From positions 930,001 to 994,000 of the forward strand of contig JBBELK010000636.1 of NCBI GenBank assembly GCA_037783545.1: DNA of 64,000 nt, in the 5' to 3' direction. Positions 19,801 to 28,149 of this stretch are shown here, in pieces. The DNA comes from Henricia sp. BOLD:AAB3569. Taxonomy: Eukaryota > Echinodermata > Asteroidea > Spinulosida > Echinasteridae. The stretch's first letter is position 1. Every line of letters begins with the position of its first letter. A program made the translations under genes and the position numbers. The notes beneath the pieces are model-generated. The model was given only the letters and a program-made list of their open reading frames with translations, did not search any database and was not told where the DNA came from.

Positions 19801-21015
19801 GCCCGAACGCAGCCTCTGAGTACAGCCCTGTCTCCCGGTGTCGTTGGTTTGCTCTGCTGATGACACTGTGAGACACACCCATCATTTTGAGTACTCTTCG
19901 CTGACTGAAGCCAGCTTCCAGCATTCCTAGGGCTCTGGCAACCTCTGGTTCACTCAGGTGGCGTATTGGCATTGCTGCCGTCACTAAGTCGTCTGATTGT
20001 GGAGACCAATGACAGAAAATGCTCTTGCAACCACTTTTGTACCATTTCATGTGGTCAACTGTCTCTAAAAGCCCACATTTCAGGATGTGCAACGATGCAA
20101 GAGACAATATGCAACAACTGAAACCAACCACATGTGAAATTGATTACAGTGTGTTTGAGGTCATTCGGGACAGTTGTAAGTTGTACTGGGGTATTTTCAG
20201 CAGTAAAATATCTAATATAAAAAAAGTATACACAAAATAAAAAGTGGTCCTTAACTTTTTTTGAGTAGTGTATGTCCACAAATTTAAGAGTTGGGAAATT
20301 TAAAGATTTTCTAAGATAACACTTAAAGGCAGTATACATCATTGGTTATCTCGAAAATCAGAAATGTTCGCAGATTTACGCCTCACTTACACAATATAAA
20401 CATGATGACCGTAGAAAACTTCCCCTGAAATGGTTTTGTCTGAAGTGCTATAGTCTTTAAGAAAACAATTAGTTTTTTGTCTCATGAGACGAAAATTCAA
20501 TTCGTCCCAAAACCATTTCGCCCAAGTGCCATTTCGCCTTAAACCACTTCGCCCGAGTGCCATTTCGCCCCAAATTACTTCGTCCAAACACTACATCGCC
20601 CAAATGCCACTTGGCCCCAAAACCACTTCATGCACAGGCCGTGGTTCAGGGCGAAATGGTTAAGGGCGAAATTGTTCAGGGGCGAAATGACTGCAATCCC
20701 TTTTTTGACTGTTTTCTCAAAAGTTAGACGAAGTACGGAGTTGGGTTTTGCTCAGGTTGGTTTTAATCATGCATCTTCAATCACACAGGGGGATAAAACT
20801 ATTTGTAACAGTTTACCAATCATGTATACTATCTTTAAGAAGAAAATTTTCAGCCAGTCTCATATGTTTCGTACACAAGGTCTGATGAAGCCAACTACAT
20901 GTATATACACACTGTACTTAATTCTTTCCCACTTACTTGTTCTTTTGGGTACTGGCCAAAGAAATCTGGATGAATAGCGAAGATGAACGGTCTCAGGACC
21001 TCAGCTGTCTGTGCA
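7587..21015 (-). CDS. TCAIM: TCAIM homologue (T-cell activation inhibitor, mitochondrial), 8 coding exons, 5' exon missing
   Basis: Seen: eight minus-strand exons with GT-AG borders join without a phase break: 20937-21015, 18428-18551, 16791-17031, 15249-15469, 14333-14424, 11483-11742, 9679-9810 and 7587-7827 (TGA stop), giving about 462 residues. Recognised by comparison with remembered human TCAIM (about 496 residues): LRPFIFAIHPDFFGQ near the N-terminus, NEHSLKQL, LLTRDVYSTI, SYYSYTG, SLPIRQETERL, EGQVML with DVEHHW, MVSCCKRL, and the C-terminal LCIPWNWK. The HPD triplet in the first exon is the J-domain signature. Known of the family: a metazoan mitochondrial protein with J-like features, linked in mammals to mitochondrial metabolism and T-cell activation. 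In an invertebrate the ancestral role is presumably mitochondrial co-chaperone-like (inference). The start codon and targeting peptide lie further upstream and were not found. Introns are filled with MITEs. Identity is secure; exact splicing is predicted. Confidence 0.88.
7866..8205. repeat. GACTCAAGTC / AAGTCAAGTC array, left part
   Basis: Tandem AAGTC pentamers mixed with CTTCGAGTCCC units. The array resumes at 8783 after a family J insertion. Confidence 0.8.
8206..8782. mobile_element. MITE family J, copy 2, inside the AAGTC array
   Basis: GGGCCCCTTATTTAGG at the left and AGGCCCTTTAAGG at the right; the interior matches copy 1 (GTGACGTC, AACAGCGCCC). Confidence 0.7.
8783..8935. repeat. 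GACTCAAGTC array, right part
   Basis: Units of GAGGTTCGAGTCTCAAGTC continue the array left of the inserted MITE. Confidence 0.78.
9060..9165. repeat. Repeat family AH fragment
   Basis: Contains AAGTGTTGATAGCAATGGTA, also found at 11.83 kb and 29.35 kb. Confidence 0.6.
9192..9300. repeat. 109-bp foldback
   Basis: GGATCCGAATTAGTGGCT at the left is the inverse of AGCCACTAATTCGGATCC at the right; the arms are about 45 bp. Confidence 0.85.
9381..9582. mobile_element. Foldback family X, copy 1
   Basis: GTCAACATTTTCACAGTTCT at the left and AGAACTGTGAAAATGTTGAC at the right. A 660-bp relative lies at 53.83-54.49 kb. Confidence 0.82.
9679..9810 (-). CDS. TCAIM: TCAIM exon 7 of those found
   Basis: Acceptor ccattttag and donor CAAAG/gtgaca. 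It starts with one base and ends with two bases of split codons. Encodes DSGRLHVSPSGTLHITA and PPDLINFLLDNGF, aligning with the vertebrate block NSDRYAPSLHELGHFNIP and PANLQWFIL. Confidence 0.85.
9868..10220 (-). mobile_element. tRNA-derived SINE, inverted, with ATT microsatellite tail
   Basis: On the minus strand: B-box-like GGGTTCGATGCC, then GAGAAAGGCACTTAA, GGATGTAAAGCC, AAGATCCCAGAGCA, GGGATTCCCCGG, and a tail ending in (AAT)n at 9871-9902. The same order appears on the plus strand at 15.76-16.03 kb. Confidence 0.78.
10202..10397. repeat. Foldback, about 50-bp arms
   Basis: TTGAGCTTGTGCGAACTACT against GGTTCGCACAAGCTCAA, with TTTTGGGAATC against GACTCCCAAAA at the inner ends. Confidence 0.75.
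10440..10507 (-). repeat. tRNA-like sequence (SINE head or tRNA pseudogene)
   Basis: Minus strand: A-box-like TGGTCAAGTGGTTAAGACG, an anticodon-arm-like centre, B box GGGTTCTAGTCCC. No clean acceptor stem was seen, so a functional tRNA is unlikely. Confidence 0.55.
10690..10900. repeat. GAGATAAGT / CTTGTGTGAA word repeat
   Basis: Short words (AACGAGATAA, AAATAAGTCG, CTTGTGTGAA) recur every 15 to 25 bases. No gene. Confidence 0.55.
10911..11469. mobile_element. Tc1/mariner-like non-autonomous element, 559 bp
   Basis: About 40-bp inverted ends, CTCCAACAAAAGAAACTGTG...CACAGTTTCTTTTGTTGGAG, flanked by TATA. It lies 13 bp from the donor of a TCAIM exon. No transposase recognised inside. Confidence 0.8.
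11483..11742 (-). CDS. TCAIM: TCAIM exon 6 of those found
   Basis: Acceptor tttgtacag (exon starts TTTTTATGC) and donor TCGG/gtaaac. It starts in phase 0 and ends with two bases. Encodes FLCSLPTHMKILDQLA, HLSDLLGGG and a basic amphipathic stretch. The DLLGG block matches vertebrate ISYLLGG. A second AG at 11732 would break phase and was not used. The 3' end of this exon diverges most from vertebrates. Confidence 0.82.
11755..12125. repeat. Repeat family AH, longest copy
   Basis: Shares AAGTGTTGATAGCAATGGTA, TTTACCATTCA and GGTTTTCTGAAG with 29.34-29.67 kb. In a TCAIM intron. Confidence 0.65.
12170..12430. mobile_element. MITE family C, copy 2 (left end lost)
   Basis: Right end ATTTCTCTAGTGAGAAC and internal CTTCATTCGACGATGATTAG are kept; the left terminal repeat is missing. 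Confidence 0.7.
13088..13260. repeat. Foldback, about 70-bp arms
   Basis: AAATAATGCCGAGTCATTGT against ACAACGCGGCATTATTT, with GGGCGTAACGC near the loop. The flanks 12431-13087 and 13261-13704 hold no feature I recognise beyond a short family A fragment near 12431. Confidence 0.7.
13705..14226 (+). mobile_element. MITE family A, copy 4
   Basis: TTAAAGATAATATACATGAT to GTATACTGCCTTTAA with a GGGCGAARTGG array. The CTCATGAG palindrome is mutated. It lies in the TCAIM intron about 105 bp from an exon. Confidence 0.83.
14333..14424 (-). CDS. TCAIM: TCAIM exon 5 of those found
   Basis: Donor TTTCA/gtaagt. Two acceptors are possible: one at 14451, which breaks phase and leads quickly to a stop, and one after tttttaaatccag, which makes the exon start at 14424 with two bases. 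Only the second keeps frame, and it gives the same number of residues as vertebrate TCAIM between the flanking conserved blocks. Encodes GKALVFGSSTCVTREGQVML and DVEHHWLS. Confidence 0.82.
14460..15240. other. TCAIM intron without recognised element
   Basis: Includes a CG/TG-alternating stretch (14925-15040) of GTGCGC and CATGTGCATGCGCC words. No inverted ends found. Confidence 0.35.
15249..15469 (-). CDS. TCAIM: TCAIM exon 4 of those found
   Basis: Acceptor gctcctacag and donor AGAG/gttagg. It starts with one base and ends with one base of split codons. Encodes HWLKTNLPIAKR, SLPIRQETERL and LTELKWFSRWDVG, which align with vertebrate SLPLRKELDRL and LSDIRWQRSWGIA. An in-frame TAG directly follows the donor, which supports the boundary. 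Confidence 0.88.
15555..15660 (+). repeat. 16-bp tandem repeat TTGCTAAGCACAAAAA
   Basis: Six copies of AACTTGCTAAGCACA with little divergence, starting after GGGGCCAATTTCACAATGC. Confidence 0.88.
15755..16030 (+). mobile_element. tRNA-derived SINE
   Basis: A box TGGCCGAGTGGTTTA, B box GGGTTTGATACCT, then GAGAAAGGCACTTAAA, GGGATGTAAAGCC, AAAAGATCCCAGAGCA. Same family as the inverted copy at 9.87 kb. Confidence 0.8.
16063..16652. mobile_element. MITE family P with 29-bp inverted ends, copy 1
   Basis: GACCGATCCAGTAAGCTCCG at the left, CGGAGCTTACTGGATCGGTC at the right, flanked by TA on both sides. The interior (ATCGCGCGCGTTACGCGTAA) recurs at 40.93 kb. Confidence 0.85.
16791..17031 (-). CDS. 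TCAIM: TCAIM exon 3 of those found
   Basis: Acceptor ttggtcag and donor TTAG/gtgaga. It starts with two bases and ends with two bases of split codons. Encodes VTVSLLTRDVYSTISNIL, then PVHWHHSYYSYTGKK, matching the vertebrate HTRDLLSTVL and DKSYYSFTG blocks. Confidence 0.9.
17403..18158. mobile_element. Element family E, copy 1, with 5-bp target duplication TTGTG
   Basis: Ends GCTGCGTTCGGGCGTG and, inverted, GCTGCGTTCAGGCGTG; TTGTG at 17398-17402 and 18159-18163. It contains a further element. Confidence 0.85.
17448..17765. mobile_element. Element family F, 318 bp, inside family E
   Basis: Ends GACCTTTATCAC and GTGATAAAGGTC flanked by TA. The uninterrupted family E copy at 19.35-19.81 kb supplies the empty site (AATAACGACACTCGAG). 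A partial F copy is at 33.15-33.30 kb. Confidence 0.85.
18428..18551 (-). CDS. TCAIM: TCAIM exon 2 of those found
   Basis: Acceptor ctctacag and donor AAAG/gtaaga. It starts in phase 0 and ends with one extra base. Encodes INEHSLKQLYAHLDNI and LKPKDLKFYLRT, aligning with vertebrate NENSLKRL and LKPTQLTFYVR. The intron upstream holds the interrupted Tc1-like element. Confidence 0.88.
18789..20270 (-). pseudogene. Tc1/mariner transposon, decayed transposase, interrupted
   Basis: Inverted ends CACTACTCAAAAAAAGTTAA with TA on both sides. On the minus strand, transposase fragments read SEPEVARALGMLEAGFSQRR, SHSVISRANQRHRETGLYS (helix-turn-helix region), then after an insertion RPRSGRPAATTPRDDRYLTN, IRNRLHRANMHARRP, and a first-catalytic-Asp-like region with a substitution-free reading only across frame changes. 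The second half of the DDE domain is deleted, so it is dead. It sits in a TCAIM intron. Confidence 0.88.
19347..19813. mobile_element. Element family E, copy 2, with 5-bp target duplication CTCTG
   Basis: Ends GCTGCGTTCGGGCGTG and CACGCCCGAACGCAGC; CTCTG at 19342-19346 and 19814-19818. Its interior is the inverse of copy 1 without the family F insert. It splits the Tc1 transposase between LYSE and RPRSGRP. Confidence 0.88.
20323..20838 (-). mobile_element. MITE family A, copy 5
   Basis: TTAAAGGCAGTATACATCAT to GTATACTATCTTTAA, inverted orientation, 100 bp from the HPD exon of TCAIM. A stray GCCCAAAAGCCACTTCGCCC fragment lies at 21131. Confidence 0.83.
20937..21015 (-). CDS. TCAIM: TCAIM exon with HPD motif
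   Basis: Acceptor ctaaccag and donor CAA/gtaagt. It starts with one base of a split codon and ends in phase 0. Encodes 26 complete codons including LRPFIFAIHPDFFGQYP, nearly identical to the vertebrate protein. This is the most 5' exon that could be assigned. Confidence 0.9.
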
Positions 21016-21182
21016 CTGGTTAGAAAATGGCATTGGATCTTCAGAGGGAAATCAAGACTGGGGTACCGGTACCTATACATGTACATGTAGTAAGAGAAAA
21101 GAATGTGGGGTAAGAATCAATGTTGGTCACTTTGCCCAAAAGCCACTTCGCCCAAAAAAGTGATTCAGCTCGCCATTTTTCA

Positions 21183-21418
21183 ATTGATCACGTTCAAATG
21201 ACGTCATTTCCTACAAATCGCAACGTGCATCAGAATTTTGAGCGTATTTTTTTGTGACGCGCATCGGCTGCGCCGTATTTCGAACAAATTTCGAGCAACA
21301 CGCGGCGCGCGTGTTTGGAACATGTTACAGCGTGTGCGTGCGCGTGCGCATACTTGATGGCGTTTAATATGCAGTAGCATTTTTTCCTACAAAGATGACG
21401 TCTGTGAACGTGATCAAT
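21183..21418. mobile_element. MITE family G, copy 1
   Basis: Ends TTGATCACGTTC...GAACGTGATCAA. The interior (GTATTTCGAACAAAT, GTGTTTGGAACAT) recurs at 56.10-56.30 kb. Confidence 0.75.
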
Positions 21419-21596
21419 ACGATGTGTAAAATGCACTTTTGACACTCGTTCTGCTGTTCGGAACATTTATTGGGGAAAACAGTACAGTCGTGAGCAAAAA
21501 TTTTGTGTGAAAATTTCATTTGGACATGCTTCCTTTTTCATGGTTGACTACTGGAGATACGACCAAGGAATCCAGCAGGAGGATAAATATGGATGT

Positions 21597-21985
21597 CAGT
21601 CAAGTCGACCGAATACCAACTCGACTCGTACCAACTCGACCGGGAAAAAAATCGATCATCAACCAACTCGACCGCATATATACCAACTCGACCGCAAACC
21701 AACTCGACCATACAAATGCAAAACAGGAGACGCCGTGTCGCGTCGCTGGATTCGGCCGGTGAATGTCGGCTCGCTCGCACACTGAACATGACACGCGGCC
21801 GCGGGTTTGTCGGCATGTCTTGACTTTGCTGGCGCCGGGTTGCTGTCGGCGGTGACTGTCGAGTTGGTTTGACCTTCCTCCATGGTTTGGTACGCGGCGC
21901 GGTCGAGTTGGTTTGCAGTCGAGTTGGTACACGGTCGAGTTGGTACAAGTCGAGTTGGTAAACGGTCGAGTTGACCTGACTCCAT
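21597..21985. mobile_element. Foldback of ACCAACTCGACCG words, copy 1
   Basis: The left arm has at least six ACCAACTCGAC units, the right arm matching TCGAGTTGGT units; outer ends GTCAAGTCGACCG and CGGTCGAGTTGAC. A shorter relative is at 50.22-50.34 kb. Confidence 0.8.
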
Positions 21986-22148
21986 AAATATTACAATAGA
22001 GTGAGTAGGCAGGTAGGCTAGCACGCATTTTAAGAAGAAATAGGCATTCGCCAATTTTAATAAAATATTGATGTAGGCCTACCGAAGCTAGGCTTTGATG
22101 GCTGCAAATGCAATAGACCCAGTAACCGCTGCAATATAGCTAATGTTA

Positions 22149-22559
22149 CCTTAGCCCTAACTTTATCATGTGGTTATTTCATATAGGGCTAATGAGAACT
22201 GTCAACATGAACACGATATCCCAAATTCAGTCTGTGCACTGGTAGTCTGGTAATCGACCGCGCATTGCCATTCCTTTGTACACAGATAGACACCTCGTAC
22301 ACAAGACTTGAATTCGTACACATCGGCTGTCATTTCAGACCTCCTTTTTTACTGCAATTTTAGGCTGAATCTTCATCGTGGCTTGTTATTTCCCTGAAGG
22401 ACCTGCATAGTGGTTATGCCTGACAAGGTTTGGGCGAGTCCCAAGGGGAATTAGTGTGTCACGGGGAGAAAATGACATTTGTTTTGTGATATTGTGTTCA
22501 TGTTGACTGTTCTCATTAGCCCTACATGAAATAACCACATGATAAAGTTAGGGCTAAGG
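22149..22559. mobile_element. 411-bp element with about 70-bp inverted ends
   Basis: ACCTTAGCCCTAACTTTATC at the left, GATAAAGTTAGGGCTAAGGT at the right; arms extend through CATGTTGAC/GTCAACATG. Confidence 0.82.
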
Positions 22560-22795
22560 TAGCCCAGGTTGGACGTCGTCTTCATTGCATTACAAGTGAC
22601 GTCCAGGTTACGATGTCTCTAAACAGGGGGACTGAAACTTCCACATAATTTTTAAGCTACATGTATATTACCTTATAATGGACGTCGAATTTATGTCCAT
22701 ATATACATGTATGCTTGACGTCTTCATTTACAGGAACGGGAGGTTTAAATGTCATACCAAATTTGATGAAAAAAATAGTGAAATCTAAGGCCAAT
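22559..22795 (+). mobile_element. Element family T, copy 1 (left part)
   Basis: TAGCCCAGGTTGGACGTCGT onward matches 38.75-38.97 kb for about 220 bases (GTGACGTCCAGGTTACGATG). The right end is not found, probably cut by the next element. Confidence 0.7.
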
Positions 22796-23945
22796 GAAAT
22801 TAATTAGATTACTAGTTTCTCGTCAACCACTTTTCAAATTTTGATGAGGTTTTTTTTTCATTATTCATTATTTATTATTTTTTATCAATGAAAAATGCAA
22901 CCCGTTATACATACACTAACTGCTATTTTGAAACTGATTTAATAGGCTCTAAAAGTACTACCGTCGCCCAGAAAGTTAGTGCCAGTATCAGTTCCATGGA
23001 GTTATACATGTAGGCCTACAGTGTAGCTTGTGTTTGAAGGAAGAACTTGAGATGGCAAAAGTCATGGGAAATGACAAAGGAGTTTTGAAAGAGCAATACG
23101 TTTTAATATGGCAGGCCTTTATGGCCCCCAAAGAGGGTGTGCATTCCATAAGATCGGTACAGTTCCTACCCACAAAAACCTTCTCCAGATGCACGTGTTC
23201 CAAAATTCGTGGACGCTGCTGTCACTGTTTCTGTATAGTGTCAACCAATGCACAGTTCCGATTGCGAAACCACTCCGTTGCTTTGTCAATGCCATCGACC
23301 AAACCGGCCGTCAGTTCGTCGAAAAGTTGAATAAAAACATATGAATCGCTCACATCCCCGATGTCCACAATTTTCTATTTAACCACACACCCGTCTTCAT
23401 GATAAACCGCCAGGGAAAACATTCTATAGCGGGAAAAATCCACACAAAACTGCAAAAGACACAAAAATATACAACCCGAGTTCCATGTACAAAGGCCTTG
23501 CAGATAACGCGATCTGGAAACGAGGTCACAAATACCATATGTCTAATTCGGGCGGTTGATCTGTTATTGACACGCAAACAGTGTTCTCGCGCCCGAACGG
23601 CGGGAACGCGACCCGAGAACACTGCACTTGGAACAGGATCACACATCATCTATCCGTCGAGAACGAGTTACCCGTGTTAAAGAACAGACCGCCCGAACTC
23701 GACCTGCAACGAACGGTTTTCGCAGGTACCCACTGGGTGCAGGGGTAGCGCTGATATGCTGTACGGTTGGTATACTGCACAACACTGACCGCGCAACTGA
23801 AACAGAAACTTCGCTTGGGAGTAGTTTGAGTCGGATTTCCTCCGTTTTTTTGCAAAATAATAAATAATGAAATTTTTTGATGCGGGGTCAAAATCACATG
23901 CGGGCGCTGACGAGAAACTAGTGATCTAATTTCATTGGCCTAAGG
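22786..23945. mobile_element. 1.16-kb element with inverted ends, no recognised protein
   Basis: GGCCAATGAAATTAATTAGA at the left against TCTAATTTCATTGGCC at the right, then ACTAGTTTCTCGTCA. The interior segment CAGTGTTCTCGCGCCCGAAC is duplicated near 37.67 kb. Confidence 0.6.
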
Positions 23946-25290
23946 TTAAATAAACATTTACTAAATTATTAATATGTGGACCAGGAACCAGTTTAACACC
24001 TAGGCCTAATACTAGTGTTTAAACGGTGCAAGTCTCATTTTGAAGTTGCAACTTTGACTTTTCTACTTTACCTGCGTGTCATTAAACGTTGCAGTCTAAA
24101 GGACCACATTTCACCTTCCAAACGTTACATGACTCTCCATCCAACCAGAGACGTGGAGAAAGCTGAACGGATCGCAGACTGTTTGTTAAAGATCCCGGCC
24201 TTTTCTTCTTTTCAAACGTCAGTGTCCAGTATTTTTATTTGCCAGCGCCGCGCGCCAGTGCACGAGAAGTGAGCCCTCACCGGCTGCTTTTTTGCACCAT
24301 GATCTTGGGGGCGGGGCGCCGGCAGGAAGGGGGTCGTAGATTTCTAGTAAAAAAGAAAGATAGTACACTAAGCCTACTACATTGTATATCAGAAAATATT
24401 AAGTGAGCCCTTACTTTTTCTATTTTATCAATTATTAGATGTCAAATGTTCAAAACAGTTCACACACCGAGATAAAACTGTGTAAATTCGTAATTACAGA
24501 TTATAAATTTGTAAATAACAGAAAAAAAGCAGTGGCGCCGATGTTCTTTGTAAATAATGGTATTACACATGTACTTAATTATCTGAAGAAAAATATTGGA
24601 AACTTATCTGCAGAGATTTCAGCTACGTACATTTGCAATCCTTCAGAAACCCTTCAAAATTCATGCACCGGTTATCAGAGAATGCTAAAAAAGAGTGTGT
24701 GCACACTCATAAAAAACTTTCGATTGTTAATTTCTTACAAAAAAAAGGAGTCTGTTTTGGACAAATAAATTAATGTGGTGTTTGTTTATATCAATGTTAT
24801 CACTTTGAGTGAATAATTTTTTTTTGACAACTCGAGTTAAAAGTTTGGGTCATTTTGAATTATACAATGGGCCGATGAACACTAGGGAAAGGCCCCTGGA
24901 TCTTAATCTTGCAGGGAAATGCCTCTGGGATCTTGTAAGTGCCTCACTCAAATAGCGGGCCAAAAATTGCCCAAATGATGGAAAGGGTGGTCAGGCACGA
25001 AAGGTTGATGTTCAATACACATTCTAAACCGCTCGGCGTGGAGTCAATTCCTACTTTTTCTCAATTTGACATCGTTTCCCTAAATTTAATTAATTTTTTT
25101 TTGAAGAATCCTTCAAACCCAACTAAACAATATGAAGTTGGTTGAAGCAAAAACATCACAGATTACTTGAAATAAAGGGGAAAGCAGCACAAAAATATAC
25201 AGACTAAACTGCACAAATTTGTCTTTATTTGGTAAATCACCAGTTATAATGCGACTACATGTACATATGTATTTTAAGATAAACTCCTTC
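23946..25290. other. Gene-free stretch
   Basis: Mostly AT-rich. It has a GC-box-like GGGGGCGGGGCGCC at 24308 and a minus-strand ATG with a phase-compatible donor near 24270 that could, very speculatively, be a TCAIM first exon. A SINE-like fragment lies at 24.87-24.95 kb. Confidence 0.25.
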
Positions 25291-25697
25291 GGCCGAATAC
25301 ATAAAAATTAGGAATTGCTTTTTCTAGGCTTTTATTTCAATTCTTATCAATAAAAATGAGTGTTCACAAGCAAAAGCTTCCACTTTGAAGCAAAAGCAAG
25401 AACTAATTTCCTCCAAACAAAAGCTTCCTAGATTAGTAATTGCTTAAAAACGTATACATAAAAACAAGCTTTTGCTTTTGCCACTAAGCAATTGCTTTAC
25501 AAACCTGTTACATAACACGCGTGCCTCTTGATGAATAGCGCTATTGTTTAGAACCCCAAGTTTAAGAAAAAGCTGTCAGCCAAAGCAAAGGGTTCTGTTT
25601 TCAAGCAATTGCTTTTGCGTTGGCTTCTGCTCGATAAGCTATAATGCTTTTGCTCGGTGCTTCTCAGTAGCAGTTGCTAGTTTCTATGTATTCGGCC
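25291..25697. mobile_element. Foldback with AAGCAATTGCTTTTGC words
   Basis: Ends GGCCGAATACATA and TATGTATTCGGCC. Subterminal AAGCAAAAGC/GCTTTTGCTT words are repeated about eight times. Confidence 0.78.
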
Positions 25698-25798
25698 CAT
25701 TAAACTCAACCACTGTCAAGATTGTTGTAAAATTTGATGATGCAAATTAACACTGGCACAAAACAAAGCAAAGGGGCCAGGAATTTACTGTAACTATG

Positions 25799-26212
25799 AC
25801 TCTGTTCTCACTAGAGAAATTACTTTGTTCGACGATGATTAGACGAAGAGTTTTCCTGAACGCACACCTCTTTATTCGACGATTAGAATCTCTTCATTCG
25901 ATGAAAGCAAATTTGTAATGAGAACGCTCCCTTCGCTTGATGAAGCAATTTAGCAGGCCTGGTTTCACAGGTGCGTTGTGTGTCAAGCGCCTAGCAAGCG
26001 TTCTTTTTGACGCACCACTGGAAAACCACAAAGCATGTCTAGACGCGCGACACTCATGTACGACCTCCCACAGCTTCATTCGATCTTCGCTAGCGGTCAC
26101 TTATGTGTACGGTACCGATCTTCGTTCAATCTTCGAACGCACGCTTCATTAACCAACGATGATGAACTAATCTTCGTCAAACGAAGCGATTTCTCTAGTG
26201 AGAACGGGGTCT
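25799..26212. mobile_element. MITE family C, copy 3
   Basis: GTTCTCACTAGAGAAATTAC to GCGATTTCTCTAGTGAGAAC. Confidence 0.82.
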
Positions 26213-26316
26213 ACATGTAAGTTAGCAAAGTGTAACAGAGGCAAGAAAGATCCGATCCCATGTACAGCAGCTGCATGTGCTACATCAAGAAATACACTAC
26301 TCACAATTGACTACAA

Positions 26317-26475
26317 AAGTATGACGTCAGTCGTCATGGTAATTGGGTCTAAACATTCGCTGGTAATCTGAAACGTCCATTGCTAAATCGCAAGGAAAAG
26401 GTTCACTGGTTCACTTCACATTTTGCTCCCGGGTGTGCTGAAAATTTCATTTCTATTTCAAGCAAGTGATAGGTG
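26317..26475. repeat. Repeat family AM, copy 1
   Basis: CTAAACATTCGCTGGTAAT and AAGGTTCACTGG recur near 29.06-29.14 kb. The stretch 26476-27057 is plain AT-rich DNA. Confidence 0.55.
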
Positions 26476-27057
26476 TATTACCTTAAACATGGTAATCTCT
26501 AGTTCATGTATTGTATAATAAGACTGATAACAGCACTACATGTACAATGTTATGCTTATAATAAGAACAATTTTCAATCCTCCATTCACTGTTTTCAATA
26601 CAAGACGTCGGTTTTATATAACGCACAAGTAGATCCTTGTCATCCTACATTTTACAGGCTTACCCTTTGAGTTTATTTTGATGTTGGCGACATCGAAATT
26701 GTCTCAAAGCTCAGCTATTTTCATCGTCTGTCATACATGTATTAAAGTACAAAACTTGTCATGTTGCTTGTGAGTTGTAAAATGTTTGTGTAAGGGGTCG
26801 TCACATTTGACACGCACATACAGTGGGCACATCGTGCAATAGGAAAAAACATATTGAACAAAATTGCACGGTTAGTGACGTACATTGTAGTATTAATTGG
26901 ATAAAATATTGACCGACACGTGACCTGCTATCATCCAATCAGATGACAAGGATGTACTTAAGCATTAAATACATACGTGTTCATTTACATTTTGTTGCAC
27001 ATTTTGATGTACATGTACTGTACACATTCACTACGCTGAATTTGGAAAGAAAAAAAT

Positions 27058-27653
27058 CAAATAGTAAACCCCTACTTTTAGAAGGCTAAAAGTGACTTTT
27101 TGACGTTTATATTTTTACGGAATAAGTCACTTTTAGGCCTTTAGCTGATTTCTCCCGTCCGCCATATTGGATTTTGCTACATGTGTTTTTTTAGTCACTG
27201 CATTTATGGGATAATCACAAGAGGGCTGGTTCACGAGCTAACTAGCCATAGTCTAATTCCCAGACCAAAAGATTCCGAGCACATGTATTTTGAGATTCAT
27301 ATGTGGAGAGGGAACCAGTCTAAACTGATAATTTTCACGATGTCAAGTTCGCCGGAAAATCTAAAGAAAGATAACGTTGGACGAGTTAATTACTGTTTAG
27401 AAAAGTCAGTGGGGAAACACCGATCATTGCACAGCATTCTTAAGAGTTGAACAACCTCCATGGTATGTTTTTCAAAGTTTGATTTTGATTGTAAAGTGAG
27501 ATTTCTGACACGTGTAAACTGACTGAAAATTACATGTAGCAAAATCCAATATGGTGAATGGGAGAAATCAGCTAAGGGCCTGAAAGTGACTCATTCCGTC
27601 CAAATGTAAATGTCAAAAAGTCACTTTTAGCCTTCTAAAAGTAGTAAATCCTA
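27058..27653. mobile_element. Foldback with about 130-bp arms
   Basis: CTACTTTTAGAAGGCTAAAA against TTTTAGCCTTCTAAAAGTAG, continuing through GCTGATTTCTCCC and CCATATTGGATTTTGCTACA. The short frame in its loop has no recognised family. Confidence 0.85.
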
Positions 27654-27723
27654 CATATAAATGTACAGAATATACATGTATACACACCAAAATTATGTGA
27701 TCTTTTTAAGGTCTATAGACTAA

Positions 27724-28005
27724 CACCCGTTTCATACTGGCGCACCAGAGTCACGCCGAACTAAATTATCCAAGAAATTTGAATTAAGTTCGAAGTACAT
27801 ACATGTATGAAACAGTTTTGAGCGACTTGGTTCACCAGAAGGTTCCAGTCAGTCAGAAGTACTGAAGAGCGACTTGGCTTCATACGTCAATCTTTAGTGT
27901 GCACACGGCTCGTATTAAGAACGCCCGTCTAAAACCAAATTTTAATCGGAGCGACAATACAGTTAGTTTGGCGCGACTCTGGAGCGCCTGTATGAAACGG
28001 GTATT
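27724..28005. mobile_element. 282-bp MITE, about 40-bp inverted ends
   Basis: ACCCGTTTCATACTGGCGCA at the left and GCGCCTGTATGAAACGGGT at the right. Confidence 0.82.
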
Positions 28006-28149
28006 ATATTTACAATGGACTTAAATTTACAATGAATCCCCAAAACACCATGTGGATCACCACTGTCCTCCAGAATGACTGTGTACAATATACCCCGATT
28101 ACAAATTTTCCTTATAACGTACGTAACAAAAACACAAGAAACTTGCGAT

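Noticed and set aside
24255-24330. TCAIM first exon
   Set aside because: A phase-compatible donor follows an ATG, but only seven residues precede it, with no targeting peptide and no similarity; chance is likely.
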